A stretch of 64,000 nucleotides of DNA from UMGS1889 sp900556055 (GCA_902463265.1 CABQEV010000002.1:62001-126000), one strand, 5' to 3'. Counted from the stretch's first letter, positions 50,732-58,937 are shown. Numbers and translations are program-made. Notes: generated from the sequence alone by a model not told the origin.

Positions 50732-51808
50732 ATGGGCTTCGGAGTTTATGTTCATGTGCCGTTCTGCCAGCGGAAATGTCCATATTGTGACTTTTATTCC
50801 GCTTGCGGCAGCAAAGCTGATATTGATGCGTATACGGCACGGGTCATTGAAGATATAGATATGTACTGTCCTCCCAATGCGGACAGTATGTACTTCGGCG
50901 GAGGCACTCCGTCACTGCTTTCCGCAGATAATGTCAGGAATATGATATCAGCCGCAAAACTGTCGGAAAATGCAGAAATAACGATGGAATGCAATCCGAA
51001 TTCTGTTACGGAAAATTCTCTTTCGGGATACAGAAATGCGGGAGTAAACAGAATATCATTTGGCGTTCAGTCATTGAATGACCGTGAACTGAGGACACTT
51101 GGCAGACTTCATTCCGCAGATGAAGCCATAAACGCAATATATGCCGCAAAGTCTGCCGGATTTGATAATATTTCAGCGGATCTTATGCTTGCAGTTCCTT
51201 ATCAGACGGAAAAAACGCTGTCCGAAACGCTTGAAGCACTTACATCGCTGCCGATAACCCACATTTCGGCATATATGCTGAAGATCGAGGAGGGTACACC
51301 ATTTGACGCAAATGGTATGCGTGATATCGTTCCCGACGATGACACCTCGGCGGATATGTATCTTCAGACGGTAAAATTCCTTGAAAGCAGGGGATTTGCA
51401 CAGTATGAGATATCAAATTTCAGCAAAAAGAACATGGAAAGCAGGCATAATCTGCATTACTGGAGATGCGATGAATATTACGGCTTCGGTCCGTCCGCAC
51501 ACTCATTTGTAAACGGGAAAAGATATGCGATCCCGAGAGATATAAAAAAATATATGTCCGATAAAACGGACATATTGTATGAGATCACAGAAAGCGAACC
51601 GCCCGACAGCTTTGAAAAAGGAATGTTGAAGCTGCGCCTTTCCGAGGGGATAAGGCTGGACGAAATACCGGAAGAAAAGCGGGATGTGTTTCTGAAAAAC
51701 TATGCGCTTTATGAGAAAAACGGTCTTATGCGCCGAAACGGCGATGCATATGCCATGACAGCCGAGGGATTTCTTGTGTCGAATTCAATAATTGTTTCGC
51801 TGCTTTGA
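50732..51808 (+). CDS. hemW: HemW-like radical SAM heme chaperone
   Basis: A 358-residue radical SAM protein of the HemN-like HemW group. The cluster motif is CQRKCPYCDF with Cys12, Cys16 and Cys19, and the start VYVHVPFC is diagnostic. MYFGGGTPSLL near residue 52, RISFGVQS near 109 and the C-terminal helix domain fit HemW, which is thought to bring heme to membrane proteins, not to oxidise coproporphyrinogen. CGGAGG precedes the ATG. The annotation as HemW rather than HemN rests on length and lack of the longer HemN N-terminus. Confidence 0.9.
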   Translation: MGFGVYVHVPFCQRKCPYCDFYSACGSKADIDAYTARVIEDIDMYCPPNADSMYFGGGTPSLLSADNVRNMISAAKLSENAEITMECNPNSVTENSLSGYRNAGVNRISFGVQSLNDRELRTLGRLHSADEAINAIYAAKSAGFDNISADLMLAVPYQTEKTLSETLEALTSLPITHISAYMLKIEEGTPFDANGMRDIVPDDDTSADMYLQTVKFLESRGFAQYEISNFSKKNMESRHNLHYWRCDEYYGFGPSAHSFVNGKRYAIPRDIKKYMSDKTDILYEITESEPPDSFEKGMLKLRLSEGIRLDEIPEEKRDVFLKNYALYEKNGLMRRNGDAYAMTAEGFLVSNSIIVSLL

Positions 51809-51832
51809 TTTGGTGGCGGTAAGGAGAAATAT

Positions 51833-52036
51833 ATGGATAGCAAAACCTTATTTGAAAGTATGAATCACTATGTCAGGCTGATAGAGCGGGGCGGAAGAGA
51901 AAGAAAATCGAAAATAATTCTTTTTGAATCCGAATATGACAGCGGCTGTGGAGAAGCGTGCATTTGGCTCGATGATGATTTAGATCCGGGAATTTTACGT
52001 CAGAGTGAAATTTTGTCGCTTGAGATATTGGATTAA
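51833..52036 (+). CDS. small hypothetical protein
   Basis: A 67-residue protein I do not recognise. It has a well-placed TAAGGAG site 9 bases before the ATG, which supports translation. It is charged, with a central IILFESEYDSG strand-like region and an acidic end (WLDDDLDPG). It starts 25 bases after hemW and may be co-transcribed with it. No membrane segment or signal peptide. Confidence 0.55.
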   Translation: MDSKTLFESMNHYVRLIERGGRERKSKIILFESEYDSGCGEACIWLDDDLDPGILRQSEILSLEILD

Positions 52037-52062
52037 AAACTATATTTACACTTAAAAGTAAA

Positions 52063-52090
52063 TTATCATTTGCAGAATTGCAAATGATAA
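52063..52090 (+). repeat. 12-bp perfect inverted repeat
   Basis: TTATCATTTGCA (52063-52074) and TGCAAATGATAA (52079-52090) around GAAT. It lies between two small genes and spans the first possible start codons of the second. No T-run follows. It may be an RNA hairpin or an operator. Confidence 0.65.
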
Positions 52091-52323
52091 GAAAGTTATG
52101 GGTGTTTAATTTAATTGGAAGGTTTAAATGCGAATATTGTAATAATTTTTTAACTGGTGGATTAATGCCCGGCACGTGGAAATGCAGAGCTTTCCCCGAT
52201 GGTATTCCCGAGATGAAACCTGCGTTTATTACCGGGGATCCATGCATCGACTGCAACAACGGGATAGGATTTGAGCCTGAGAAAAAAGAAAAATCCCCAT
52301 CTGACGCAAACAACGCAGAATAG
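52078..52323 (+). CDS. small cysteine-rich protein, start uncertain
   Basis: Up to 81 residues. The conserved-looking part begins near residue 17: FKCEYCNNF, then GTWKCRAFPDGIPE and GDPCIDCNNGIGFEPE. Five Cys residues suggest a small zinc or iron-sulfur site. The pattern recalls small bacterial proteins with CKAFP.GIP and NNGI segments, so I consider it real. No start has a good ribosome site: TTG 52078 and ATG 52084 are inside a 12-bp inverted repeat, and GTG 52102 is weak. The C-terminal codons overlap the tRNA-Lys terminator on the other strand. Confidence 0.5.
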   Translation: MQMIRKLWVFNLIGRFKCEYCNNFLTGGLMPGTWKCRAFPDGIPEMKPAFITGDPCIDCNNGIGFEPEKKEKSPSDANNAE

Positions 52324-52331
52324 GGATTTTT
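52282..52331 (-). terminator. terminator of tRNA-Lys
   Basis: AAAAATCCC (52289-52297) pairs with GGGATTTTT (52323-52331), with an inner CTGCG/CGTCAG stem; on the minus strand the stem ends in TTTTTCTTTTTT. Confidence 0.75.
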
Positions 52332-52333
52332 CT

Positions 52334-52409
52334 TGGTGAGCCATTGGGGATTTGAACCCCAGACCCTTTGATTAAAAGTCAAATGCTCTGCCGACTGAGC
52401 TAATGGCTC
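52334..52409 (-). tRNA. tRNA-Lys (anticodon UUU)
   Basis: A 76-base cloverleaf with encoded CCA. The acceptor stem is GAGCCAT with ATGGCTC, the D arm has AGCTCAGTCGGCAGAGC, the anticodon loop CTTTTAA gives anticodon UUU, and the T arm is GGGGTTCAAATCCCC. Own promoter and terminator. Confidence 0.97.
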
Positions 52410-52442
52410 GTGCTGTGTATATTATCCACACAACGCTTAATT

Positions 52443-52471
52443 ATTATACCATCGCAGCAGCCTAAAGTCAA
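52443..52471 (-). promoter_or_regulatory. promoter of tRNA-Lys
   Basis: TTGACT and TATAAT with a 17-base spacer on the minus strand, TGG before the -10, about 35 bases ahead of the tRNA 5' end. Confidence 0.8.
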
Positions 52472-52550
52472 GCAAATTCACAAAAATTGTGATTTACTCC
52501 AATTAATATGCAAAAACAGCATTGCATATATGTTATATTTCACCAAATAC

Positions 52551-53060
52551 TCAGCGGAAGAAAAGTCTTACAGCAAATGCGCTGACTATAAATGCTGTAA
52601 GATCACCCGTGAGTGCAGAGGGGAGAGTATGACGTGTATCATTCGATCTTACGGCGGCAAAATACACTGCTATGGTGTAAAATGTTGTTTCCGTTGAGCC
52701 GATAAGCGTTGATGCGACACGTCCCGCAAAGCTGTCGGGGTGATATTCGGAAAGGATCCCCTCAAATACGGCAGTTGCACCGCTTCCCGATATAGGACGG
52801 ATAAGCGCCAGCGGGACACATTCGCTCGGAAATCCAAGTGCCGAGGTCAGCGGTTCAAGCAGATGTGCGAGGATATCCGCCGTTCCTGAGGCTTTAAACA
52901 ATCCGACGGCAGTCACAAGTGCGATCAATGATGGCAGGATCTTTATACCGACAATAAGGTTTTCCTGCGCGCCTTTGATGAATTCGTCGAAAACATCGAC
53001 CTTTTTATACAGCCCGACAGCAACTGTAAGTGCGGCAGCAAACGGAAGAACAAGCGTCAT
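52551..53060 (-). CDS. spmB: spore maturation protein B
   Basis: A 169-residue membrane protein of the SpmB (nucleoside-recognition domain) family. VAVGLYKKVDVFDEFIKGAQENL near residue 15 and the gate-like GSGATAVFEGILSEYHPDSFAGRVASTLIGSTETTF region near 95 are distinctive. In Bacillus it helps dehydrate the spore core with SpmA. The start is the ATG at 53060, which begins two bases after the spmA stop; the longer frame overlaps spmA. The pair is also found in non-sporulating bacteria, so it does not prove sporulation. Confidence 0.9.
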   Translation of the reverse strand: MTLVLPFAAALTVAVGLYKKVDVFDEFIKGAQENLIVGIKILPSLIALVTAVGLFKASGTADILAHLLEPLTSALGFPSECVPLALIRPISGSGATAVFEGILSEYHPDSFAGRVASTLIGSTETTFYTIAVYFAAVRSNDTRHTLPSALTGDLTAFIVSAFAVRLFFR

Positions 53061-53061
53061 T

Positions 53062-53664
53062 TTATCCCTTCTTTCTGCGGCTGAATATTCTGAAAAGCTT
53101 ATCCGCAGCAAGTGCGGCTGAGAGTGCGCAGACTGCTGTGAAGAGGGCGGGGAGCAGTATGTCCATGGGAGCTGCTGCGCCGTGCCTTGCCCTTAATGCG
53201 GCGCATGAGGTCGGTATCAGCGTGAGAGATGCGGTGTTCAGGACTGTGAATGTTACCATATGGTCCGATGCCTTTGCGGGATCGCCGCCCGAACGGATAT
53301 TTTCCGCTTCAAGCTCACGCATGGCTTCGATGCCTATCGGTGTTGCGGCATTTCCGAGCCCGAGCATATTTGCTGCGACATTCATGCAGATAAGTCGGAA
53401 TGCACGGCAGTTCATGTCAAGCCCGCGGAATATCAGTCTGCCTAAAGGTCGGAAGATCAGAGCGAAATACTCCGTTATGCCCGCTTTTTCGGCTATCCGC
53501 ATAAGTCCGCCCCATAGGCACATCCCGCCGAGCATGAAAAGCAGAAGCTCGACCGCTTGCGGCGGATCGTTCAGCAGGGAATTTGTCAGCATATCGCCGT
53601 TTCCGCAGGCTGTTCCCACGATAACGGAAATGATTATTATCAGTGAAAATACTTTGTTCATCAT
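53062..53664 (-). CDS. spmA: spore maturation protein A
   Basis: A 200-residue membrane protein of the SpmA family with about four hydrophobic segments. Family segments are GMCLWGGLMRIAEKAGI near residue 45, NVAANMLGLGNAATPIG near 95 and FTVLNTASLTLIPTS near 140. It overlaps nothing and is followed at once by spmB. The start was set at 53664, with AGGCGG 9 bases upstream; three more Met codons lie within 24 bases and cannot be excluded. An exact Spo0A-box heptamer lies about 100 bases upstream. Confidence 0.9.
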   Translation of the reverse strand: MMNKVFSLIIIISVIVGTACGNGDMLTNSLLNDPPQAVELLLFMLGGMCLWGGLMRIAEKAGITEYFALIFRPLGRLIFRGLDMNCRAFRLICMNVAANMLGLGNAATPIGIEAMRELEAENIRSGGDPAKASDHMVTFTVLNTASLTLIPTSCAALRARHGAAAPMDILLPALFTAVCALSAALAADKLFRIFSRRKKG

Positions 53665-53760
53665 TTGCATCTGCCGCCTTTTATGCATATTACCTAAATG
53701 GAATAATTTGTATTGTAAATAAGTGCCAAAAATCCGTTTTTGCTATCTTCTTGCATATTA

Positions 53761-53767
53761 TTCGACA
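53761..53767. promoter_or_regulatory. candidate Spo0A box
   Basis: TTCGACA, the exact Spo0A-box heptamer (TGTCGAA on the other strand), lies between the divergent spmA and AbrB-type genes. A heptamer can occur by chance, so support comes only from the flanking gene content. The 303-base region also holds the AbrB promoter and an 8-bp leader hairpin (53885-53906). Confidence 0.35.
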
Positions 53768-53839
53768 TTTTGCAACATTGGATTATGTGCATATTTCGAT
53801 AAATTAATTATTGGTTCATAATAAGTTTAAGGATTGTAA

Positions 53840-53869
53840 TTGACAAATATAGACAAAAAGAACTATAAT
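53840..53869 (+). promoter_or_regulatory. promoter of the AbrB-type regulator gene
   Basis: TTGACA and TATAAT with an 18-base spacer. About 90 bases of leader follow, containing GATAGGAT/ATCCTATC and GAAGC/GCTTC hairpins. Confidence 0.8.
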
Positions 53870-53967
53870 AACATATAAGCTGATGATAGGATAATTCAAT
53901 CCTATCGGAAAATATTTACAGACAGAAGCGGATAAGCTTCGATACATATGTGTAGGAGGATATTGAA

Positions 53968-54210
53968 ATGAAATCTACAGGCATTACAAGAAAGATCGAC
54001 GAGCTCGGCAGAATAGTTCTTCCCATCGAACTGAGAAGAAGCCTTGACATCAGCGAGAGAGATGCTCTTGAAATCTTTGTTGACGGCGAGAATATCGTGC
54101 TCAGAAAGAACAAGGCATCATGCGTTTTCTGCAACAGTGCTGATAATGTTATCGGATTCAAGGACAAGTTCATCTGCCCTGAGTGCTACGCTCAGCTGAA
54201 AAAGAACTGA
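53968..54210 (+). CDS. AbrB/SpoVT-family transition-state regulator with zinc-ribbon tail
   Basis: An 80-residue DNA-binding protein. Residues 1-47 are the AbrB swapped-hairpin domain (GITRKIDELGRIVLPIELRRSLDI), nearly the same as Bacillus AbrB. The C-terminal third has two Cys pairs, CVFC near 52 and CPEC near 70, likely to bind zinc; the usual AbrB C-terminal domain is absent. AGGAGG is 8 bases before the ATG. It probably represses stationary-phase or sporulation genes as a tetramer; targets are unknown. Confidence 0.9.
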   Translation: MKSTGITRKIDELGRIVLPIELRRSLDISERDALEIFVDGENIVLRKNKASCVFCNSADNVIGFKDKFICPECYAQLKKN

Positions 54211-54306
54211 TCTTCTGTTAATAATATTCAAAGTATGCCGCATTTATTCGGCGTTGAGGGGATTATATGCGAAATATGATCCCTTTTTCTTTGGAGGTGA
54301 CTCACT

Positions 54307-55404
54307 GTGATCTTTGTAAGCTCTGATAATCTTGTCCCCGGAATGTGTTTGGGCAGAGACCTGAACTTTTATGATTCGGCAATGCTGACGGCGGTCAATC
54401 TCAAAGCGGGAACAAAGCTTACAGATGCAAATATAACCCAGATGAAGCGCACCGACCTCGATGGCGCATATATAGACGATGCAAAAAGTGTCATCAGGGT
54501 GATCTCGTCGATAAATTCAGAGATAAAAAATGAAGCAATATCAGGCGTAAAAAATCTCGCCAACGATTTTATGGGCAGCGGAGTAACAGGCGAGGACGTT
54601 GATGAGATTGGCGATACGACTGAAAAGCTGATAGATACGCTTTCATCTCACAGCGATATCATGGTAAATATTGCCGACATAAAAATGTATGATGACTATA
54701 CGTTCCATCACAGCCTGAGCGTTTCGATAATGGCGCTTGCTATCGGCATGGAGCTTGGGCTGAATAAAAAGCAGCTGACGGAGCTTGGACTCAGCGGTCT
54801 GCTGCATGACATCGGCAAGGTGCTTATCCCGATCGAGATAATTAATAAGCCGGGCAGACTGACTCCCGATGAATTCAATATCGTGAAGATGCACCCTGTC
54901 CATGCGGCAAATCATCTGATCGAGCGAAAGCTTGTGCCGCCTGATTCGTATTACGGAATTGTCGGACATCATGAAAAAATGGACGGAACAGGCTATCCGC
55001 GCGGGCTTAAAGGGGACGAGATACATAAATATGCGAGGATCCTTGCTGTTGCCGATGTTTTCGATGCGCTGACATCTCAGCGTCCGTACAGAAAGCCCAG
55101 CCCGCCGTCAGAGGCTATCGAGTATATAATGGGCGGAATGGGCAGCCATTTTGACGAGGACTGCGTTCGTGCATTCCTACGAAAAGTCGCTCCGTACCCC
55201 GTAGGCACGATAGTTCAGCTGTCAAACGGTGAAAAGGCGACTGTTATGGAGAATTTCCGCGATCAGCCGCTTCGTCCGCTTGTTTCGGTAATTGACCGCC
55301 CGGGAGTTTGTTATGATCTTTATCATGATGAAAGATGTTTCTCGATAGTTATAACAGGAATTGCAGATTCGAATCTTGATACAAACAAAATGATCGTTAA
55401 ATAA
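54307..55404 (+). CDS. HD-GYP domain cyclic-di-GMP phosphodiesterase
   Basis: A 365-residue protein. The N-terminal 100 residues have the DUF3391-like GxxLGRDLNFYDSAMLTAVNLKAGTKL pattern, followed by the HD-GYP domain: HHSLSVSIMALAIG near 138, LLHDIGKVLIP near 165, HPVHAANHL near 199 and the HHEKMDGTGYP signature near 222. The metal ligands and GYP motif are complete, so it should break down c-di-GMP. The start is GTG at 54307, with GGAGGTG 7 bases upstream. No GGDEF gene lies in the window. It ends at a shared terminator. Confidence 0.92.
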   Translation: MIFVSSDNLVPGMCLGRDLNFYDSAMLTAVNLKAGTKLTDANITQMKRTDLDGAYIDDAKSVIRVISSINSEIKNEAISGVKNLANDFMGSGVTGEDVDEIGDTTEKLIDTLSSHSDIMVNIADIKMYDDYTFHHSLSVSIMALAIGMELGLNKKQLTELGLSGLLHDIGKVLIPIEIINKPGRLTPDEFNIVKMHPVHAANHLIERKLVPPDSYYGIVGHHEKMDGTGYPRGLKGDEIHKYARILAVADVFDALTSQRPYRKPSPPSEAIEYIMGGMGSHFDEDCVRAFLRKVAPYPVGTIVQLSNGEKATVMENFRDQPLRPLVSVIDRPGVCYDLYHDERCFSIVITGIADSNLDTNKMIVK

Positions 55405-55443
55405 AATAAGTCCGTTCAAAAGCTATTGAACGGACTTATTTTT
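55404..55443. terminator. bidirectional terminator between HD-GYP and M23 genes
   Basis: A 16-bp perfect stem (55404-55419 with 55426-55441), loop of 6 bases, with A-run and T-run flanks. It overlaps the stop codons of both convergent genes. Confidence 0.92.
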
Positions 55444-56833
55444 AATTGTTTATCGAAACATAATTCAGCGGATCGGTATGCTGACCGTTTACACGGACTT
55501 CAAAATGACAGTGATTTCCGTAAGCATATCCCGTGCAGCCGATGTAGCCGATTACCTGTCCCTGCCGGACTTCATCGCCGACATTGACGCAGCAGCTTGA
55601 CATATGACCGTAAAGCGTTGCGATCTTGTCGCCGTGGTCGATAACTACGTGGATACCGTAGCCATTGCCCGTGTTGCTCGCCGTGATGACTGTTCCCGAT
55701 GCCGATGCAACGATAGGCTCGCCTGCACAGCCGGGCTTGTTGATGTCGATACCCTTATGGAAGCTGTTCTTTTGCTCTTCGACTATCCATCTGCTGCCAT
55801 AAGTATCTGTCATATTGCGGACGGAAGGTACAGGCCAGATGAAGCCTGTTTCCTTGTAGCCTGCGGAGCTTGTTGTCACCTCAGTGGTTTCCTCGGCAAC
55901 AGGCTCAGTTTCCGCAGGGACGTATTCTTCGCCTGCGGCAAGAGCCTCCTGACGCTTGCGCTCCTCTTCCTCTTCACGCTTTTTGCGTTCTTCCTCTTCC
56001 TTGCGCTTGCGCTCCTCTTCTTCTTTTCGCTTGCGTTCTTCCTCTTCCTTACGCTTGCGTTCAAGCTCTTCCTGCTGTTTTCTTATGTAATCCTGTATCT
56101 CCTGTTCGACACGCTGTTCCTCAGCATCTATCTCATCATTTCGCTCGGCATACATTTCAGCCTGCTTTTCATACATTTCCTTTGTTTCATGATGATTCTG
56201 ATATGTTTCCTGGAGATCGGCAAGCTGTGTTTCCTGCTGCGATTTCTTGGATTCAAGAGCGGCTTTTTCCTCTTCAAGGCTTGCTTTTCTCGTATTCAGC
56301 TCGATCACCATGTCATTAAGCTCGTCGATCATATCATTATTTGACGATGAAACACGCTTAACGACCTCGATCCTCGCAAGTATATCATAGAAATCCTCAG
56401 AGCCTGCAAGAACGGAAGCCATGCTGTCATTTCCCGAAACATAAAGTGCTCTCAGACGCTTTTTGAACATCTCGATGCCGTCGTTTATCTCCTGTTCCTT
56501 CTGCGTGATCTCATCATTCAGCTTGGCTATATTATCCTCCAGAACGGAGATCTGCTCCCGGATATTGGCAAGCTGCTCCTCCTGGATATCCATCTTCTTG
56601 TCATATTCATCGAGATACTGCTGATATTCTTCGGTTTTTCCCTCGATATCCGCAAGCTGCTTTTCGATCTCGTCACGTTCTGCGGCAAGCTCCTGCTGAC
56701 GCTGTTCAAGCTGTGACATGGAGTTTGCGGACAGCTCGATATATGATGATCTGTTGGAACAGATGCACACCCCTGCCATCACAATGGCAACAGCAGCGGC
56801 GGAGGCTTTTTTCCAAGTTCTTTTCCTGTTCAT
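55442..56833 (-). CDS. secreted M23 metallopeptidase with coiled-coil (EnvC-like)
   Basis: A 463-residue secreted protein. A signal peptide (about 1-37) leads to a long coiled coil (about 40-285) with an Arg/Lys/Glu octad repeat at 250-290, a Glu/Pro/Thr linker and an M23 (LytM) domain from about 330. The zinc ligands FHKGID and HCHFEVR are present, so it is probably an active endopeptidase, unlike EnvC which is inactive. Such proteins cut peptide bridges in the wall during growth or division, or activate amidases. It is 15 bases after the VanY-type gene and probably co-transcribed with it. Confidence 0.92.
   Translation of the reverse strand: MNRKRTWKKASAAAVAIVMAGVCICSNRSSYIELSANSMSQLEQRQQELAAERDEIEKQLADIEGKTEEYQQYLDEYDKKMDIQEEQLANIREQISVLEDNIAKLNDEITQKEQEINDGIEMFKKRLRALYVSGNDSMASVLAGSEDFYDILARIEVVKRVSSSNNDMIDELNDMVIELNTRKASLEEEKAALESKKSQQETQLADLQETYQNHHETKEMYEKQAEMYAERNDEIDAEEQRVEQEIQDYIRKQQEELERKRKEEEERKRKEEEERKRKEEEERKKREEEEERKRQEALAAGEEYVPAETEPVAEETTEVTTSSAGYKETGFIWPVPSVRNMTDTYGSRWIVEEQKNSFHKGIDINKPGCAGEPIVASASGTVITASNTGNGYGIHVVIDHGDKIATLYGHMSSCCVNVGDEVRQGQVIGYIGCTGYAYGNHCHFEVRVNGQHTDPLNYVSINN
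55951..56063 (-). repeat. 24-bp tandem repeat encoding an Arg/Lys/Glu octad
   Basis: Several imperfect 24-base units encode ERKRKEEE-like octads in the coiled coil of the M23 protein. Copy number may change by slippage, which would alter the length of the stalk. Confidence 0.8.
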
Positions 56834-56848
56834 TTTATATCCTTTCGC

Positions 56849-57691
56849 TTAAACTATAAAACTTACCTTTGACTCTGTTTCGGCGGTTTCCTGCGGAACT
56901 GATGTGACAGTTTCGCTTTCTGCGGGAGATGCAGCACCGGCAGGGGGATTCTGCTCGTAATATTCCTCGAGGCAAAGTCCGCTTTCCTTGATCTTTTCCG
57001 CATAATAAAGTCCGACAAAACGGTAATGCCAAGGCTCGTAGGTGATCTTTGTTATATCCTGCTTATCCTTGGGGTATCTCAGGATATAGCCGTATTTCCA
57101 TGCATTTTCATTGAGCCATTCAAACTCGGGAGTGTTTTCGAATTCTTCGGTGATCTCGCCCTGCCATGTAGTTGTCTTTATATCAGCGGCAAGACCTGTT
57201 TCATGCTCGCTCTGACCCGGTATCGCAATATTCTGGGCGGTTTTGTTATAAGCCTCGTCCTCTGTATAACCCTGGTCTATATATCTCTGCATATCGGTGT
57301 TGAAAATGCCCTGCTGATATTCGCGGGAACGGTAAGCGGACATAACAACAAGCTCGATGCCGTCTTTTTTTGCGTCCTCAAGCATTTTCAGCATATACTG
57401 TGCGGCACGGTAATCCATTTCCTTTTCGCCGTAAACGACAGTTGTTTCAACTTTGTAGGTTTCGGGCAGGGGATTGTCGGAATTGACGACAAAGTATGCC
57501 CATTCGTTGTCGATATTCACTGGAGCCTCCGTTTCTGCTGCGGTAGTTTCTTCTGCCGTTTCGGAGACAGTCTCGCTTGCTGCGGCTGAATTGTCATCGT
57601 TATCAGCGGGTTTTCTGCCGAAGGTCGTGAGCATATAAACTCCGAGAAACAGAATTATTGTCAGTAATAAGAGATATTTCAGAAGCTTCAA
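56849..57691 (-). CDS. membrane-anchored D-Ala-D-Ala carboxypeptidase, VanY/M15 family
   Basis: A 280-residue protein with an N-terminal membrane anchor (about 5-24), a Glu/Thr/Ala linker and an M15B peptidase domain. SEHETGLAADI near residue 162 and EPWHYRFVG near 222 hold the zinc ligands and catalytic Glu; SAYRS near 117 is the usual substrate loop. The C-terminal tail is again rich in Glu/Thr/Pro. It trims pentapeptide ends of peptidoglycan. There is no sign of vanHAX neighbours, so it is a housekeeping wall enzyme, not a resistance gene cluster. M23 follows in the operon. Confidence 0.92.
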   Translation of the reverse strand: MKLLKYLLLLTIILFLGVYMLTTFGRKPADNDDNSAAASETVSETAEETTAAETEAPVNIDNEWAYFVVNSDNPLPETYKVETTVVYGEKEMDYRAAQYMLKMLEDAKKDGIELVVMSAYRSREYQQGIFNTDMQRYIDQGYTEDEAYNKTAQNIAIPGQSEHETGLAADIKTTTWQGEITEEFENTPEFEWLNENAWKYGYILRYPKDKQDITKITYEPWHYRFVGLYYAEKIKESGLCLEEYYEQNPPAGAASPAESETVTSVPQETAETESKVSFIV

Positions 57692-57729
57692 AAATATTCA
57701 CCTTTTCATTTCATTTTTTACATATGAAT

Positions 57730-57758
57730 ATTATATCACCCTATCCGACAAATATCAA
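57730..57758 (-). promoter_or_regulatory. promoter of the VanY-M23 operon
   Basis: TTGATA and TATAAT with a 17-base spacer on the minus strand and TGA before the -10, about 38 bases ahead of the start codon. Confidence 0.75.
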
Positions 57759-57804
57759 GATATTGGCGGGATATTTTCATTTAATTTTCATAATCCGATC
57801 AAAG

Positions 57805-57839
57805 CAAAAATATCCCGCCGTAACGAATACAGCGGGATA
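57805..57839 (-). terminator. terminator of the choline-binding-protein operon
   Basis: TATCCCGC (57811-57818) pairs with GCGGGATA (57832-57839); T residues follow on the minus strand. Confidence 0.8.
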
Positions 57840-57842
57840 ATT

Positions 57843-58916
57843 TTATCCTAAGATATTTTTTATGCTGAATGTGCCGTTGAACAGTGAATCTGCGTACTGC
57901 GGCTGGAGATGGACAGCCATGAAATATGTATCGTTGCAGCCCGTCATAAGCAGCTCGGAGGACATATCCCAGTATTTTCCGCTGTTGACGGCGGACGTTA
58001 CCGAACATTCGCCGTAGGTCGAAATATAGATATCTTCGACTTCCGTGCGGAGTGCGGTCTTTTCGCTTTCGGACATATCCTTCAGCGGAACTGCTGTGAC
58101 ATAAGAAACAAGTCTGCCGTTTTCGAAGAAATAATATGTGTAAGCGTTTTGGTCCATAAACTTGCAGGGATAATACAGAATGCCGTTTTTGTAAGCATAT
58201 TTTCCTGCTTTCAGGTTCTTTACAACGACCACATCGCTTGGTGTACAGCCGAAGGTTACGGCAGTCGGGACAGGCTTTCCGCTTTCGGGAATGACCTCGG
58301 GAGCGAAAATCGCAGATGTTTCTGTCGGAACAGTTTCCGTTGTTTCCTGCGGTTCGGTCGCTCTTCCGGCATTGCCGTCCCATACGCCTGCGGAATTGAA
58401 GGTGTATTCAACGCCGTAGATGATGACCTTTCCTGTGCGCATCTTGCCGTCGCCGCCGAAATAGTAGGATTTTTCATCGATATCCTTCCAGCCGGTGTAC
58501 ATAACTCCGTCGCTGCCGAAATAATAGTAGCTGCCGTTGATGCTTGCCCAGGTGGATATTGCCATTTTTCCGCTTTTCAGGAAATAGTAATAGCTTCCGT
58601 CTATCTTTGCAAATGTGCCCTTGATGAGCTTGCCCTTGCTGTAATAATATCTGTCGATGCCGAGATCAACAAAGCCTGTTTTTCCCGATTCCAATGTATC
58701 GGCAGGAGCTGATGCGGCGGTTTCGGATGCAGATGTTTCTGTTTCCGAGGCAGATGTTTCGCTCTCCGCAGTCTCCGAATTGTCTGTTCCCGATGTTTCA
58801 TCGGAAGCCGTTTCGGAGGATGCGGATTCATCGGCAGAAGCACCGTAGGAAAGCGGTACTGAAGCTGCTATCATGACTGCGCAGAGCCATGCTGCGGCTT
58901 TTCCGGATCTTTTCAT
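57843..58916 (-). CDS. secreted protein with choline-binding-type repeats (paralogue 2)
   Basis: A 357-residue secreted protein. A signal peptide and Ser/Glu/Thr/Ala linker (about 28-80) are followed by four or five choline-binding-type repeats (about 83-180) of the form YYYFxxxGKMxxxWxxIxGSYYYFG, the aromatic cage pattern of CW-binding repeats. A second linker leads to a C-terminal domain (about 220-357) shared with the next gene, with FGCTPSDVVVVKNLKAGKY and EVEDIYISTYGE. That domain is unrecognised. It follows the sister gene by 21 bases in one operon. Confidence 0.85.
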   Translation of the reverse strand: MKRSGKAAAWLCAVMIAASVPLSYGASADESASSETASDETSGTDNSETAESETSASETETSASETAASAPADTLESGKTGFVDLGIDRYYYSKGKLIKGTFAKIDGSYYYFLKSGKMAISTWASINGSYYYFGSDGVMYTGWKDIDEKSYYFGGDGKMRTGKVIIYGVEYTFNSAGVWDGNAGRATEPQETTETVPTETSAIFAPEVIPESGKPVPTAVTFGCTPSDVVVVKNLKAGKYAYKNGILYYPCKFMDQNAYTYYFFENGRLVSYVTAVPLKDMSESEKTALRTEVEDIYISTYGECSVTSAVNSGKYWDMSSELLMTGCNDTYFMAVHLQPQYADSLFNGTFSIKNILG

Positions 58917-58937
58917 AAACTAAGGACCTCTTATATC

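Noticed and set aside
50732..51808. Oxygen-independent coproporphyrinogen oxidase (HemN)
   Set aside because: The protein has the shorter HemW form and start; true HemN is longer with extra N-terminal residues.
56849..57691. Vancomycin-resistance gene
   Set aside because: VanY-family DD-carboxypeptidases are common wall enzymes; no vanH, vanA/B-type ligase, vanX or vanRS is present.
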